A stretch of 33,888 nucleotides of DNA, from NCBI GenBank assembly GCA_027029065.1, contig JALVGO010000184.1:34835-68722 (forward strand), in the 5' to 3' direction. The notes under the pieces were generated by a model, which saw only the letters and a program-made list of their open reading frames with translations, made no database searches and had not been told where the DNA came from. Both the position numbers and the translations under genes were made by a program. This DNA comes from Sulfurovum sp. (GTDB lineage Bacteria > Campylobacterota > Campylobacteria > Campylobacterales > Sulfurovaceae). Shown here piece after piece: positions 16,592 to 23,795 of this stretch (the stretch's first letter is position 1; the number at the start of each line of letters is the position of its first letter).

Positions 16592-17506
16592 TTAGCCAAT
16601 CATCATCTCTTCAAGCGTTACCCGTACATTCTGTCCCAAAGCATCCACATCGTATCCCCCTTCAAGGAAAAAGACATACGGAACATCGGCAACATCGAGA
16701 ATGGCACGTACCATACTGCGGATACCCTCTGTCGTTACATGCAGCTGGGCAAGCGGATCACTCTCATGCAGATCATACCCAGCAGATACAAGGATGATAT
16801 CGGGGTTGAACGTTGCCACATACGAAGGTAGGTCATTTCTGTAGATGTCAAGTATCTCATTGTCTCCACTGTCTGGCATAAGCAGAAAGTTACGCGTAAA
16901 CCCTTTGCCTCTTCCCTCACCTATCTCATCTTCCATCCCTGTACCGGGGTAGGCAAACGCCTGATGTGTAGAGAAGTAAAAAACAGTATCATCATCCCAG
17001 AAGGTATCCTGCGTTCCGTTTCCGTGATGGACATCAAAGTCAATAATCATCACCTTTCTAAAGCCTTTGCTCTGTGCATATTTGGCAGCTATGGCAATGT
17101 TGTTAAACAGACAGAATCCCATCGCCTTGACAGGCGTGGCATGATGTCCGGGAGGGCGTACGGCACAAAACGCCCGTTCAAACTGCCCTGCAGCAATGCC
17201 GTCAATAGCAGTGATTCCCGCTCCTACTGCCCGTTTTGCAACATGAAACGAATCAAAAGAGCAATGGGTATCAGAATCGATAGATGCTCCCACACGACTG
17301 CACTCCATCACCTCTTCTATCTGGGTACAGAGATGGACACGCAGCAGCATCTCTTCTGACACTGTTACAGCTGAGGGTGTGAGCATCTTCTCTTTAAGCG
17401 GTGCAACTGCACGTTCAATGGCAACAAGACGTTCTTTTGACTCCGAGTGCAAGGGACCCGTATTATGCTTGAGATAGACCGGATCAGTGATATAAGCGAT
17501 TTTCAT
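16592..17506 (-). CDS. Histone deacetylase-family deacylase (AcuC/HDAC class II-like)
   Basis: The 304-residue protein has the full zinc-hydrolase set: RPPGHHA (the tandem catalytic histidines), DFDVHHGNGTQ (two zinc ligands), SAGYDLHESDPLAQL (third zinc ligand) and EGGYD near the C-terminus. Bacterial relatives deacetylate proteins such as acetyl-CoA synthetase, acetylpolyamines or other acyl-amides. The substrate cannot be told from sequence. It lies 14 bp after a small coiled-coil protein gene, on the same strand. AGGAAA precedes the ATG. Confidence 0.88.
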   Translation of the reverse strand: MKIAYITDPVYLKHNTGPLHSESKERLVAIERAVAPLKEKMLTPSAVTVSEEMLLRVHLCTQIEEVMECSRVGASIDSDTHCSFDSFHVAKRAVGAGITAIDGIAAGQFERAFCAVRPPGHHATPVKAMGFCLFNNIAIAAKYAQSKGFRKVMIIDFDVHHGNGTQDTFWDDDTVFYFSTHQAFAYPGTGMEDEIGEGRGKGFTRNFLLMPDSGDNEILDIYRNDLPSYVATFNPDIILVSAGYDLHESDPLAQLHVTTEGIRSMVRAILDVADVPYVFFLEGGYDVDALGQNVRVTLEEMMIG

Positions 17507-17520
17507 ACCGGTATTTCCTG

Positions 17521-17811
17521 TTACGCTTTAAGCCCCATACTGATTTTCAGAGCATCAAGCTCTCCTCTGAGCATAGCAACTTCATCTTCAAGACGGGTTA
17601 TCCTCTCCTCGGTCGTTTCAGTTGTTTTGGCTCTATCTTTGCTGCTCTCCATACCGGCAGTTTCTGACAGATCGACAAGTACATAGGTAACCTCTTTGCC
17701 ATTCTCCTCAACGGTTTCACTTTTCAGTGCTCCCGACTTGACCATCTTCACAACATTAAAGAGACTCATTTTCTGTTTTGTCGCATACTGTTTAAGTGTC
17801 ATCTTCTGCAT
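17521..17811 (-). CDS. Small coiled-coil protein with HTH-like N-terminus, function unknown
   Basis: The 96-residue protein has two parts. Residues 1-50 (TLKQYATKQKMSLFNVVKMVKSGAL) look like a MerR- or excisionase-type helix-turn-helix followed by a short beta hairpin. Residues 65-92 form heptad-patterned helix (ITRLEDEVAMLRGELDALK). It resembles small conserved Campylobacterota proteins of the DUF3972 kind, but I cannot confirm that. AAGGA lies at good distance from the ATG. It is probably co-transcribed with the downstream deacylase. A DNA-binding dimer or an adaptor is possible. Confidence 0.65.
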   Translation of the reverse strand: MQKMTLKQYATKQKMSLFNVVKMVKSGALKSETVEENGKEVTYVLVDLSETAGMESSKDRAKTTETTEERITRLEDEVAMLRGELDALKISMGLKA

Positions 17812-17914
17812 TGACCTGTCCTTCTGTGGAAACTTCTTTTTGCAAAATTATACCAAAATATGGAAATGTTTTTTTCACCCATCCAAAATACACAATTCAT
17901 TCATATTTCTCTGA

Positions 17915-17920
17915 TATAAT
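17915..17920 (+). promoter_or_regulatory. -10 box (TATAAT) for the SYLF protein gene
   Basis: TATAAT in CTGATATAATAC lies 34 bp before the ATG, and AAGGAA precedes that ATG. The box is in the AT-rich divergent region with the coiled-coil gene. Confidence 0.55.
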
Positions 17921-17954
17921 ACTTTGACAATAAAATGATATTAAGGAATATAAT

Positions 17955-18503
17955 ATGATGCTTAGAAAAAGCTCTCTGGCTGTTATAGCCGCACTTACCC
18001 TACTCTTCAGCAGTGCCGCTCAGGCAGAAGCGGCAAAAGTGATCGATGCCAAAGCCGATGTTGCCATCGAAAAATTCAAAAAACTGGTCAAAGGCGGTGA
18101 TGTTTTCCTCAAAAAGGTCAAAGGCTACCTTGTTTTCCCCACCGTGTACAAAGGTGGATTTGTGGTCGGCGGTGAATATGGAGAAGGTGTATTGCGCGTC
18201 AACGGCAAAAGTGTTGCATACTACAACATCGCATCAGCCTCTGTCGGTCTTCAGATTGGGGCACAGAAGACCTCTTATATTTTTGCATTTGCTGACCAGT
18301 TCGCACTCGACCAGTTTATGCGCAGCAATGGTTGGGAAGCAGGTGTTGACGGTTCTATCGCTGTGGCAAAATGGGGTCAGGGTATCGACATAAGCTCCAT
18401 CAGCTTCGAAAAACCGATCTACGCATTCGTTTTCGACAACAAGGGGCTGATGGCAAATATCAGTCTGGAAGGCACCAAGTTTACCCGTATCATTCCACAG
18501 TAG
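17955..18503 (+). CDS. Secreted SYLF/Ysc84-domain lipid-binding protein
   Basis: The 182-residue protein has a signal peptide (about residues 1-25, cleaved near AQAEA) and a Ysc84/SYLF domain over nearly all the rest. Typical segments are VKGYLVFPTVYKGGFVVGGEYGEGVL, SVGLQIGAQKTSYIFAF and YAFVFDNKGLMANISLEGTKFTRI. SYLF domains bind phosphoinositides in eukaryotes. The bacterial role is unsettled, and an envelope location is expected. It has its own promoter and ends 4 bp before the convergent radical SAM gene. Confidence 0.88.
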   Translation: MMLRKSSLAVIAALTLLFSSAAQAEAAKVIDAKADVAIEKFKKLVKGGDVFLKKVKGYLVFPTVYKGGFVVGGEYGEGVLRVNGKSVAYYNIASASVGLQIGAQKTSYIFAFADQFALDQFMRSNGWEAGVDGSIAVAKWGQGIDISSISFEKPIYAFVFDNKGLMANISLEGTKFTRIIPQ

Positions 18504-18507
18504 CCCT

Positions 18508-19395
18508 TTACACCTGAAGAGAGTCTCTCTCTTCAAAACGTTTTTTGTAGCTGCATTTTCTACACAGTTCCTCTACTGCTTTACCCTCTTTAAACCCTTT
18601 TACCATCTCAAGCGCTCTTTGTGATGAGAGTATCTCCTGCAGTGACGCTTCGTGCAGATTGCCAAGTGTAATGACCCCTTCTCCGTCAAGACAGCATGGC
18701 ACTACCCTCCCGTCAGCGAGTATGCCAATGTGTGACTGCAACCCAAGACAGGTTCCGTCACCATAATCTGGGTTGTTCAGTGACGGCCAGTCAAAGTAGC
18801 TATCAAAATGCAGCAGCACTTTGGGTGCAAGACGGATGGATCGGGGACGTGTTTCATACACTTCATCAAGGCTGAGCGGCAGAGAGAAGTGTGCCGAGAG
18901 CAGCGAGAAGAGAGCCTCATTGAAGCTTCGTTCGCTCATTGCTTCATCCAGGTTCCACAAACGCAGGTTGATAAACCCTTCGTAGCCTTTCTCTGCTTTT
19001 GTGCGGCACAGTGCCAGTACCGGTGCCATATACTGTTCAAGAGAGATTGCCGAATCGTTCCTGTTGTAACTGTTCAGAGAGATATTGATCTGTTTTACCG
19101 CAGGATGAAAGAGTGTCTCATGGGTCTGCTTTTTCAAAAAATAACCACTCGTGGTCAATACCGCTCTTAACCCATGACGGTAAATGATCCCCAGATATGT
19201 ATTTAGTTGCGGATGTGTCAGAGGGTCTCCCATCACATGGCAGGCGATCTCTTTGGTATATGGTTTTGCCTGGGCAATGACAGACTCGAAAAAGACCTGG
19301 GTCATCACAGTAGGCGGTATGGTTTTGGTCGGGCAGAAGCTGCACGCAAGTCCGCATACATTGGTAATCTCGATATAGATGCGGTAAAATTTCAT
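18508..19395 (-). CDS. Radical SAM protein with SPASM-type C-terminus
   Basis: The protein has 295 residues. Cys14, Cys18 and Cys21 in CGLACSFC bind the 4Fe-4S cluster that cleaves S-adenosylmethionine. The C-terminal part has further cysteines (GTCLGLQ, VPCCLDGEG, LCRKCSYKKRF) in a SPASM-like arrangement for auxiliary clusters. GNLHEASLQEI is also typical of these proteins. SPASM enzymes often modify peptides or proteins, but no precursor peptide gene is visible nearby, so the substrate is unknown. The start is the ATG at 19395, eight bases after AAGG; 13 upstream in-frame codons are dropped. Confidence 0.85.
   Translation of the reverse strand: MKFYRIYIEITNVCGLACSFCPTKTIPPTVMTQVFFESVIAQAKPYTKEIACHVMGDPLTHPQLNTYLGIIYRHGLRAVLTTSGYFLKKQTHETLFHPAVKQINISLNSYNRNDSAISLEQYMAPVLALCRTKAEKGYEGFINLRLWNLDEAMSERSFNEALFSLLSAHFSLPLSLDEVYETRPRSIRLAPKVLLHFDSYFDWPSLNNPDYGDGTCLGLQSHIGILADGRVVPCCLDGEGVITLGNLHEASLQEILSSQRALEMVKGFKEGKAVEELCRKCSYKKRFEERDSLQV
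18517..18535 (+). terminator. Possible terminator stem-loop of the SYLF gene
   Basis: A perfect 8-bp stem GAAGAGAG/CTCTCTTC with a 3-base loop lies 14 bp after the SYLF stop, with a run of six T six bases further on. It lies inside the last codons of the convergent radical SAM gene. Confidence 0.4.
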
Positions 19396-19479
19396 CAAAA
19401 CAGCCTTTATGCAAAAAGTAGCGCATTGTAACATATTTGTACCACAGTATGAACCACAGATGATTTAGACAAAATTGGG

Positions 19480-19485
19480 TACAAT
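19480..19485 (+). promoter_or_regulatory. -10 box next to the histidine kinase start
   Basis: TACAAT ends six bases before the ATG at 19492, and no Shine-Dalgarno is visible. The context AATTGGGTACAAT matches AATTGGGTAAAAT at ybeY, at identical spacing to the ATG. A leaderless or nearly leaderless mRNA is suggested. Confidence 0.4.
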
Positions 19486-19491
19486 CTTTCT

Positions 19492-21339
19492 ATGACAGAT
19501 ATCAGAAAAATGATCTACTTTCTTGCACTTCTCTCCTCTATACTGATATCTCTGAATGCCGTAGAGATCGATACAAAAACACCCATGCCTCTTTCACTGC
19601 TTGAAAAAAGCGAAGTTTATCTTTCCAAAAATACTATCGCACCGGATACAGTTCCAAAGCTTCCGTTTTGCTCCCACAATGACAACTGCATCAATATCGG
19701 CATTTCACAAAAAGATATCTGGGTGCGTTTCACGCTTGAGAACAACAGCTCCTCTAAGATTGAAAAAATACTTATTGTCACCTCTTCTTTGCTTGAAGAT
19801 ATTGCCCTGTACCGCCAAACTACTATCAGTACGCCGAAACTGCGAGGCATAAATCATATCACCCATGCACACCATACACTTTTCCCCTACTTCACAATCT
19901 CTTTGCCGCCGCATACCTCAACACATTACTATATGAACATACACTCGACCTTTACCCCTGTTGACTTCCGGCTGATACTGCATGACCGGCAAAGCTATAT
20001 TCAAGAAGACCATCTTCAGCAGATGGAAAATATCTTTCTTATCGGTTTTGTACTCGCACTGGCTCTCTACAGCCTTCTGATCTTTCTCTATATCAAAGAC
20101 AAAAGTTATTTCTACTACAGCCTTTACCTGTTCGCACTGATCTACCAGCAGATCACCTATCTCGGTCTAACGCAGCTTTACTTTCCTTTACCTTTTATTA
20201 TGGTAGATATACATATTCCGGTACTTAAGGTCACCCTGCTTATCATTACAGCATCTCTTTTTGCCCTGCATTTTCTCAAGATAGACAAGTCCGATCCTCT
20301 CTATAAAGGATACCGGCTCTTCATAGTAGCATCTATCATCGAAACAGTACTCTTCAGTACCCCCCATTTTTTTAACCTTGATGCTATAATCCTGACAGGA
20401 GCTGTGTTTATTGTTTTCAATTTAAGTGCCGGTGTGATTGCATACAAGCGAGGGGTACGCCCGGCACGTCTTTTTATTGTCGGTTTCAGTATTGTATTTC
20501 TCTCCTATGCACTTATTATACTCGATGCACTGGGACTCATTTCTGTCATGCAGCACTTTCAGAATATACTCATGTACGGTACCGCCCTGGAAGCACTGAT
20601 CCTCTCTTTGGCATTTGCAGACCGCTATATTATTCTCCAGAAAGAGAAGGAGCTTGCCGATGCATGGATACTCTCTGAGACCAGGAACAGAACCGCTATC
20701 ATCCAGAAAGAGGTAGAAAAGAAAACCAAAGAGCTCAATCAGGCACTTCAGACAAAAGAGCTGCTGCTGCAGGAGATCCACCACAGAGTTAAAAACAATC
20801 TTCAGATCATCCTCTCCATGATCCGTCTGCAAAATGATGAGACACACAATGCCCTGCTGCATGAAAAACTGACCGATCTTGAGTATCGCATCAGTGCCAT
20901 AGCAAAAACCTATACGATGCTGCTTGGTACAGATGATCTTGAACAGATAGAGATGGATGAATATGTGGATGTATTGGTAAGCGACATAGCTGAAGCATAT
21001 GACTTCAAACAGCATAATATTACAATACATACCAATATTCAGGCATATCTGCCTCTCAAACAGGCGGTCTATACCGGTCTGATCATCAATGAGCTTTTGA
21101 CCAATGCATTCAAGTATGCATTTGAGCATGAAGATGGCACTATTACCGTTTCACTCTTTCAGAAAGAGAACCGCTATACACTCTGTGTAGAGGACAGCGG
21201 AAAGGGATACATACCGGCAGAAGAAGCTTCAGGACTCGGCATGAGACTGCTGCAGACACTGGTGAAAGATCAGCTTGAGGGGACACTGGAGATACAGGCT
21301 TTTCCACATACAAAATACATTATAAGGTTCAGCATATGA
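19492..21339 (+). CDS. 7TMR-DISM sensor histidine kinase with HisKA_2 domain
   Basis: The 615-residue protein has a signal peptide, then a periplasmic beta-rich sensor domain (about residues 25-170, with DIWVRFTLENNSS) of the 7TMR-DISM extracellular type. Seven membrane helices follow (about 178-385), then a short coiled coil. The HisKA_2 dimerisation domain has EIHHRVKNNLQIILSMI (phospho-accepting His430/431). The ATPase domain has INELLTNAFKYAF (N box) and VEDSGKGY with GLGMRLL. DISM sensor domains often sense carbohydrates or other small ligands. The stop overlaps the response-regulator start (ATGA), so the two form a pair. Confidence 0.92.
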   Translation: MTDIRKMIYFLALLSSILISLNAVEIDTKTPMPLSLLEKSEVYLSKNTIAPDTVPKLPFCSHNDNCINIGISQKDIWVRFTLENNSSSKIEKILIVTSSLLEDIALYRQTTISTPKLRGINHITHAHHTLFPYFTISLPPHTSTHYYMNIHSTFTPVDFRLILHDRQSYIQEDHLQQMENIFLIGFVLALALYSLLIFLYIKDKSYFYYSLYLFALIYQQITYLGLTQLYFPLPFIMVDIHIPVLKVTLLIITASLFALHFLKIDKSDPLYKGYRLFIVASIIETVLFSTPHFFNLDAIILTGAVFIVFNLSAGVIAYKRGVRPARLFIVGFSIVFLSYALIILDALGLISVMQHFQNILMYGTALEALILSLAFADRYIILQKEKELADAWILSETRNRTAIIQKEVEKKTKELNQALQTKELLLQEIHHRVKNNLQIILSMIRLQNDETHNALLHEKLTDLEYRISAIAKTYTMLLGTDDLEQIEMDEYVDVLVSDIAEAYDFKQHNITIHTNIQAYLPLKQAVYTGLIINELLTNAFKYAFEHEDGTITVSLFQKENRYTLCVEDSGKGYIPAEEASGLGMRLLQTLVKDQLEGTLEIQAFPHTKYIIRFSI

Positions 21340-22034
21340 AAAAAATGAACATTTTGATCGTTGAAGATGAGAGTATCGTTGCGCTCGAAATAGAGAGTTA
21401 TCTCATCAAACTCGGGCACAATGTGATTGATATCTGTTCCAACGGAAAAGATGCGATCCATGCTGCAAAAACAAAAGAAATAGAGCTTGTCATGATGGAT
21501 ATCTGTCTTAAAGGAGAGATGGACGGTATTGAAACCGCTGCTGTTATCAAACAGCACTTCCCTGATGTCTCTGTCATTTTCCTGACAGCCCATATGGAAG
21601 ACTACAACATCGACAGAGCCGTCGCTGTCGATCCGGTTGCCTATCTCTCCAAACCGTTCAACAGAGAAGAGCTCAAAGCATTTGTCAAGATCGCAGAGCA
21701 CAAGATTGCCGATAAAGCACCTGTAGAAAAGCCTATGGATGAAAAAATACTTTCAATGGATGAGGAGTTCACCTATCATTTTGATACAGAAACCATCTAC
21801 TTCTATAACCAACCGCTGCACTTAACCAAAAAAGAGAACCTGCTTTTCAAACTGCTCCTGCATCACAGAAACAGTACCGTCGATCTTTACACCATAGAAA
21901 ATGAAATCTGGCCAGACAAAGAAACCAGTGCCAATACCGTACGCACACTGGTCAGACGTTTACGGGAAAAACTGAAGCATAAATTTATCAAAACCCTCTC
22001 AACAAGGGGGTATACCCTTGAAATTCCCTCCTAA
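21336..22034 (+). CDS. Response regulator with winged-helix DNA-binding domain
   Basis: The 232-residue protein has a receiver domain (residues 4-125) with the acidic pocket EDE, the phospho-acceptor Asp55 (MMDICLKG), Thr in FLTAH and Lys in LSKPF. The C-terminal winged helix (about 145-232) resembles the Trans_reg_C/OmpR type, with VDLYTIENEIWPDK and TVRTLVRRLREKL before the wing (LSTRGYTLEI). It overlaps the kinase by 4 bp. Phosphorylation by that kinase should control DNA binding; the targets are unknown. HisKA_2 kinases more often pair with other output types, so the OmpR-like output is slightly unusual. Confidence 0.92.
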   Translation: MKKMNILIVEDESIVALEIESYLIKLGHNVIDICSNGKDAIHAAKTKEIELVMMDICLKGEMDGIETAAVIKQHFPDVSVIFLTAHMEDYNIDRAVAVDPVAYLSKPFNREELKAFVKIAEHKIADKAPVEKPMDEKILSMDEEFTYHFDTETIYFYNQPLHLTKKENLLFKLLLHHRNSTVDLYTIENEIWPDKETSANTVRTLVRRLREKLKHKFIKTLSTRGYTLEIPS

Positions 22035-22204
22035 AAATTATAGGAGATATCCATAAACACAAGCACTTCATCTTTCACTTCGTCAAAGAGTGGCGTGCCT
22101 TCGAAGTAGTCTACAAATCCCACTTCGGTGTTGATCGCATCGGCAATATCATATTTGACCCATGCCCTTTGGAAACCGCCGTTTTCAAACCACAGTCCAA
22201 AGCG
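22031..22204 (-). pseudogene. C-terminal remnant of a beta-barrel outer-membrane protein
   Basis: Read on the minus strand, this stretch gives about 55 codons with alternating polar and aromatic residues: GGFQRAWVKYDIADAINT, then VGFVDYFEGTP, and ending VFMDISYNF before a TAG. A terminal Phe after alternating residues is the signal of outer-membrane beta-barrels. The frame continues upstream only as low-complexity Phe/Lys/Glu codons to a TAA at 22274-22276, and there is no start. It sits directly downstream of tetR and overlaps the response-regulator stop by 4 bp. I infer an internal deletion that removed the rest of a transporter or porin gene once controlled by the TetR protein. Confidence 0.6.
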
Positions 22205-22256
22205 AAATTTAAATTCGGAAAATTTAAAAGGGGTTTTTCAGAGAATTCAAATGCAT

Positions 22257-22856
22257 TTATACTTCCTTCTGTTTTACGAATTCAAAGAGGGTATCGACAT
22301 AGCGTTCTATCTCTTCTTTGATGTTATCTATGCTGTTGGTGGTCTCGGAGGAAATAAACATCCCCTTCGCCATGGCAAAAAGCCCCTTTGCCATCTGACG
22401 TGTCTGAGGCACCGTCTCCCCCCGCGCTACCCCTTCATCAATAAGGCGTTCAAACCAGTGATAATAGTAGTCAAAACACTCTGTCTGAAATGCGATCATC
22501 TCCTCATGGGAAGAGAGCAGCGATATACCGACAAACATTTTGTAAAGCTGCCGAAGATCCTCCGTCTCACTGTCATAAAAAAAACTCGCAAAACATTTGA
22601 GTTTCTCCTGTGTGGTAAGACACTCAGACAGTTTTGCCTCCTGCGATACATTGTAGCGGTGCATGAGTATGTTGACCAGTTCAAAGAGCATCTCCTCTTT
22701 ACTGTGGAAGTATTCGTAGAATGTTCCTTTCCCGATGCCCGCCTCTTTGGCGATGGTTGAGATGGTCAGATCACTGATCCCTTTTTCCAGAATAATCGAC
22801 TTGCATGCAAGTGCAATATCCTTTTTCTTCTGCGCTTTGTCTATGATAATAGGCAT
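22257..22856 (-). CDS. TetR/AcrR-family transcriptional repressor
   Basis: The 199-residue protein has a classical N-terminal TetR helix-turn-helix (residues 22-55: GISDLTISTIAKEAGIGKGTFYEYFHSKEEML). An all-helical ligand and dimerisation domain of normal length follows. Such proteins usually repress an efflux or envelope operon and are released by a small ligand. A palindrome 10 bp upstream of its start is the probable operator, so autorepression is likely. Its former downstream target appears reduced to an outer-membrane-protein remnant. It is divergent from the DAG-kinase-like gene, which the same operator might also affect. Confidence 0.92.
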   Translation of the reverse strand: MPIIIDKAQKKKDIALACKSIILEKGISDLTISTIAKEAGIGKGTFYEYFHSKEEMLFELVNILMHRYNVSQEAKLSECLTTQEKLKCFASFFYDSETEDLRQLYKMFVGISLLSSHEEMIAFQTECFDYYYHWFERLIDEGVARGETVPQTRQMAKGLFAMAKGMFISSETTNSIDNIKEEIERYVDTLFEFVKQKEV

Positions 22857-22866
22857 ATTTCCCCTT

Positions 22867-22885
22867 TTGACTGACTGTCGGTCAA
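22867..22885. promoter_or_regulatory. TetR operator palindrome
   Basis: TTGACTGACTGTCGGTCAA is a 19-base palindrome of form TTGACnGACnGTCnGTCAA. It resembles TGACTGAC-type operators of TetR/AcrR regulators. It lies 10 bp before the tetR start, where bound repressor would block its transcription or translation initiation. Confidence 0.75.
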
Positions 22886-22952
22886 TAAAGAAAGTATAGT
22901 TATATTTTGCTTAGAAAACTACTATCATATAGTATTAATGACATTTATTGGA

Positions 22953-22958
22953 TATAAT
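22953..22958 (+). promoter_or_regulatory. -10 box (TATAAT) for the DAG-kinase-like gene
   Basis: TATAAT in TTGGATATAATAATCC lies about 49 bp before the ATG at 23008. It is about 70 bp from the TetR palindrome. Confidence 0.5.
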
Positions 22959-23007
22959 AATCCATTCTTTTTTTGAAAATTATAGATAATACTATGCAAG
23001 GACACAG

Positions 23008-23691
23008 ATGCGTATCTTATCGATCGGAAAGCAGATTACCCATACCGGACTTGATATTGACTCTATAGAGAGCAGCTCCCTCCCAGAGCATCACGATATT
23101 GAACAGTACGATTATGTGATCATCAACGGCGGTGACGGCACCATACGGCGTGTACTCTCCCAGCTGCACAGCCTGAGCCGACAGCCGGTATTCATTCTCA
23201 ACCCGACAGGCTCTTTCAATGTTGTCGCCAAGATACACCGTGCCCCAAAGATCGGTCAGGTACTTAACAGGCTGGCAAACGGCGAGATACCCAAAACGGA
23301 AAAACACCATATTTTCAGACTCAACGAAGCACTTTTTCTCTTCTCTGCAGGCAATATGGGAGATCTGCAGCACATCTTCCTCTCTGAAACCCTACGGTTT
23401 GGATGGCTCAGACACGGCATAGCCAAATATCTGCTTGCCGCACTCTTCCTGCTTCCCGTACACCTTGTGATGACACCGTTCATGCTTGCCAGCAGCACAC
23501 GTTTTTTCATCTTCACCCCTCTGCGTTTCATCAAAAAAATCGGCAGTTTTTACGGAGAGGTACCCCCATCCCTGACGATCGATCTGGACAACGACTACAA
23601 CATGCTCGAACTTGACGGTGATCTTGTGCTGATTAAAAACAGACATTTGCATATCTCACAGGCAGGCAGTATCCGTGTTGTGACACAATAG
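23008..23691 (+). CDS. Diacylglycerol kinase-like protein (DAGK/NAD-kinase superfamily)
   Basis: The 227-residue protein has YVIINGGDGTIRRVL, with the GGDGT nucleotide-binding motif at residues 41-45. It then has FILNPTGSFNVVAKIH, the counterpart of the PxGTxNDFA segment of lipid kinases. A hydrophobic patch around residues 135-165 may touch the membrane. Known relatives phosphorylate diacylglycerol or other lipids, and most have about 290-330 residues, so this one is short. The C-terminal beta-sandwich (LTIDLDNDYNMLELDGDLVLI) is present but compact. The lipid substrate is unknown. It diverges from tetR. Confidence 0.78.
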   Translation: MRILSIGKQITHTGLDIDSIESSSLPEHHDIEQYDYVIINGGDGTIRRVLSQLHSLSRQPVFILNPTGSFNVVAKIHRAPKIGQVLNRLANGEIPKTEKHHIFRLNEALFLFSAGNMGDLQHIFLSETLRFGWLRHGIAKYLLAALFLLPVHLVMTPFMLASSTRFFIFTPLRFIKKIGSFYGEVPPSLTIDLDNDYNMLELDGDLVLIKNRHLHISQAGSIRVVTQ

Positions 23692-23752
23692 CCATCACAT
23701 CCTGTTTCCTTATTGAGTCATAATAAAATAGATAACTTTTATGTAAAAACGA

Positions 23753-23758
23753 TATAAT
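23753..23758 (+). promoter_or_regulatory. -10 box (TATAAT) for the NIT-domain kinase gene
   Basis: TATAAT in ACGATATAATCA lies 37 bp before the ATG at 23796. No clear -35 is visible. Confidence 0.5.
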
Positions 23759-23795
23759 CATACACTATCTCAATGCTCATACAAAGTACCAAGCC

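Noticed and set aside
22128..22760. 210-codon plus-strand frame opposite tetR
   Set aside because: The minus strand carries a convincing TetR protein with operator and normal length, and the plus frame has no RBS or recognisable motif.
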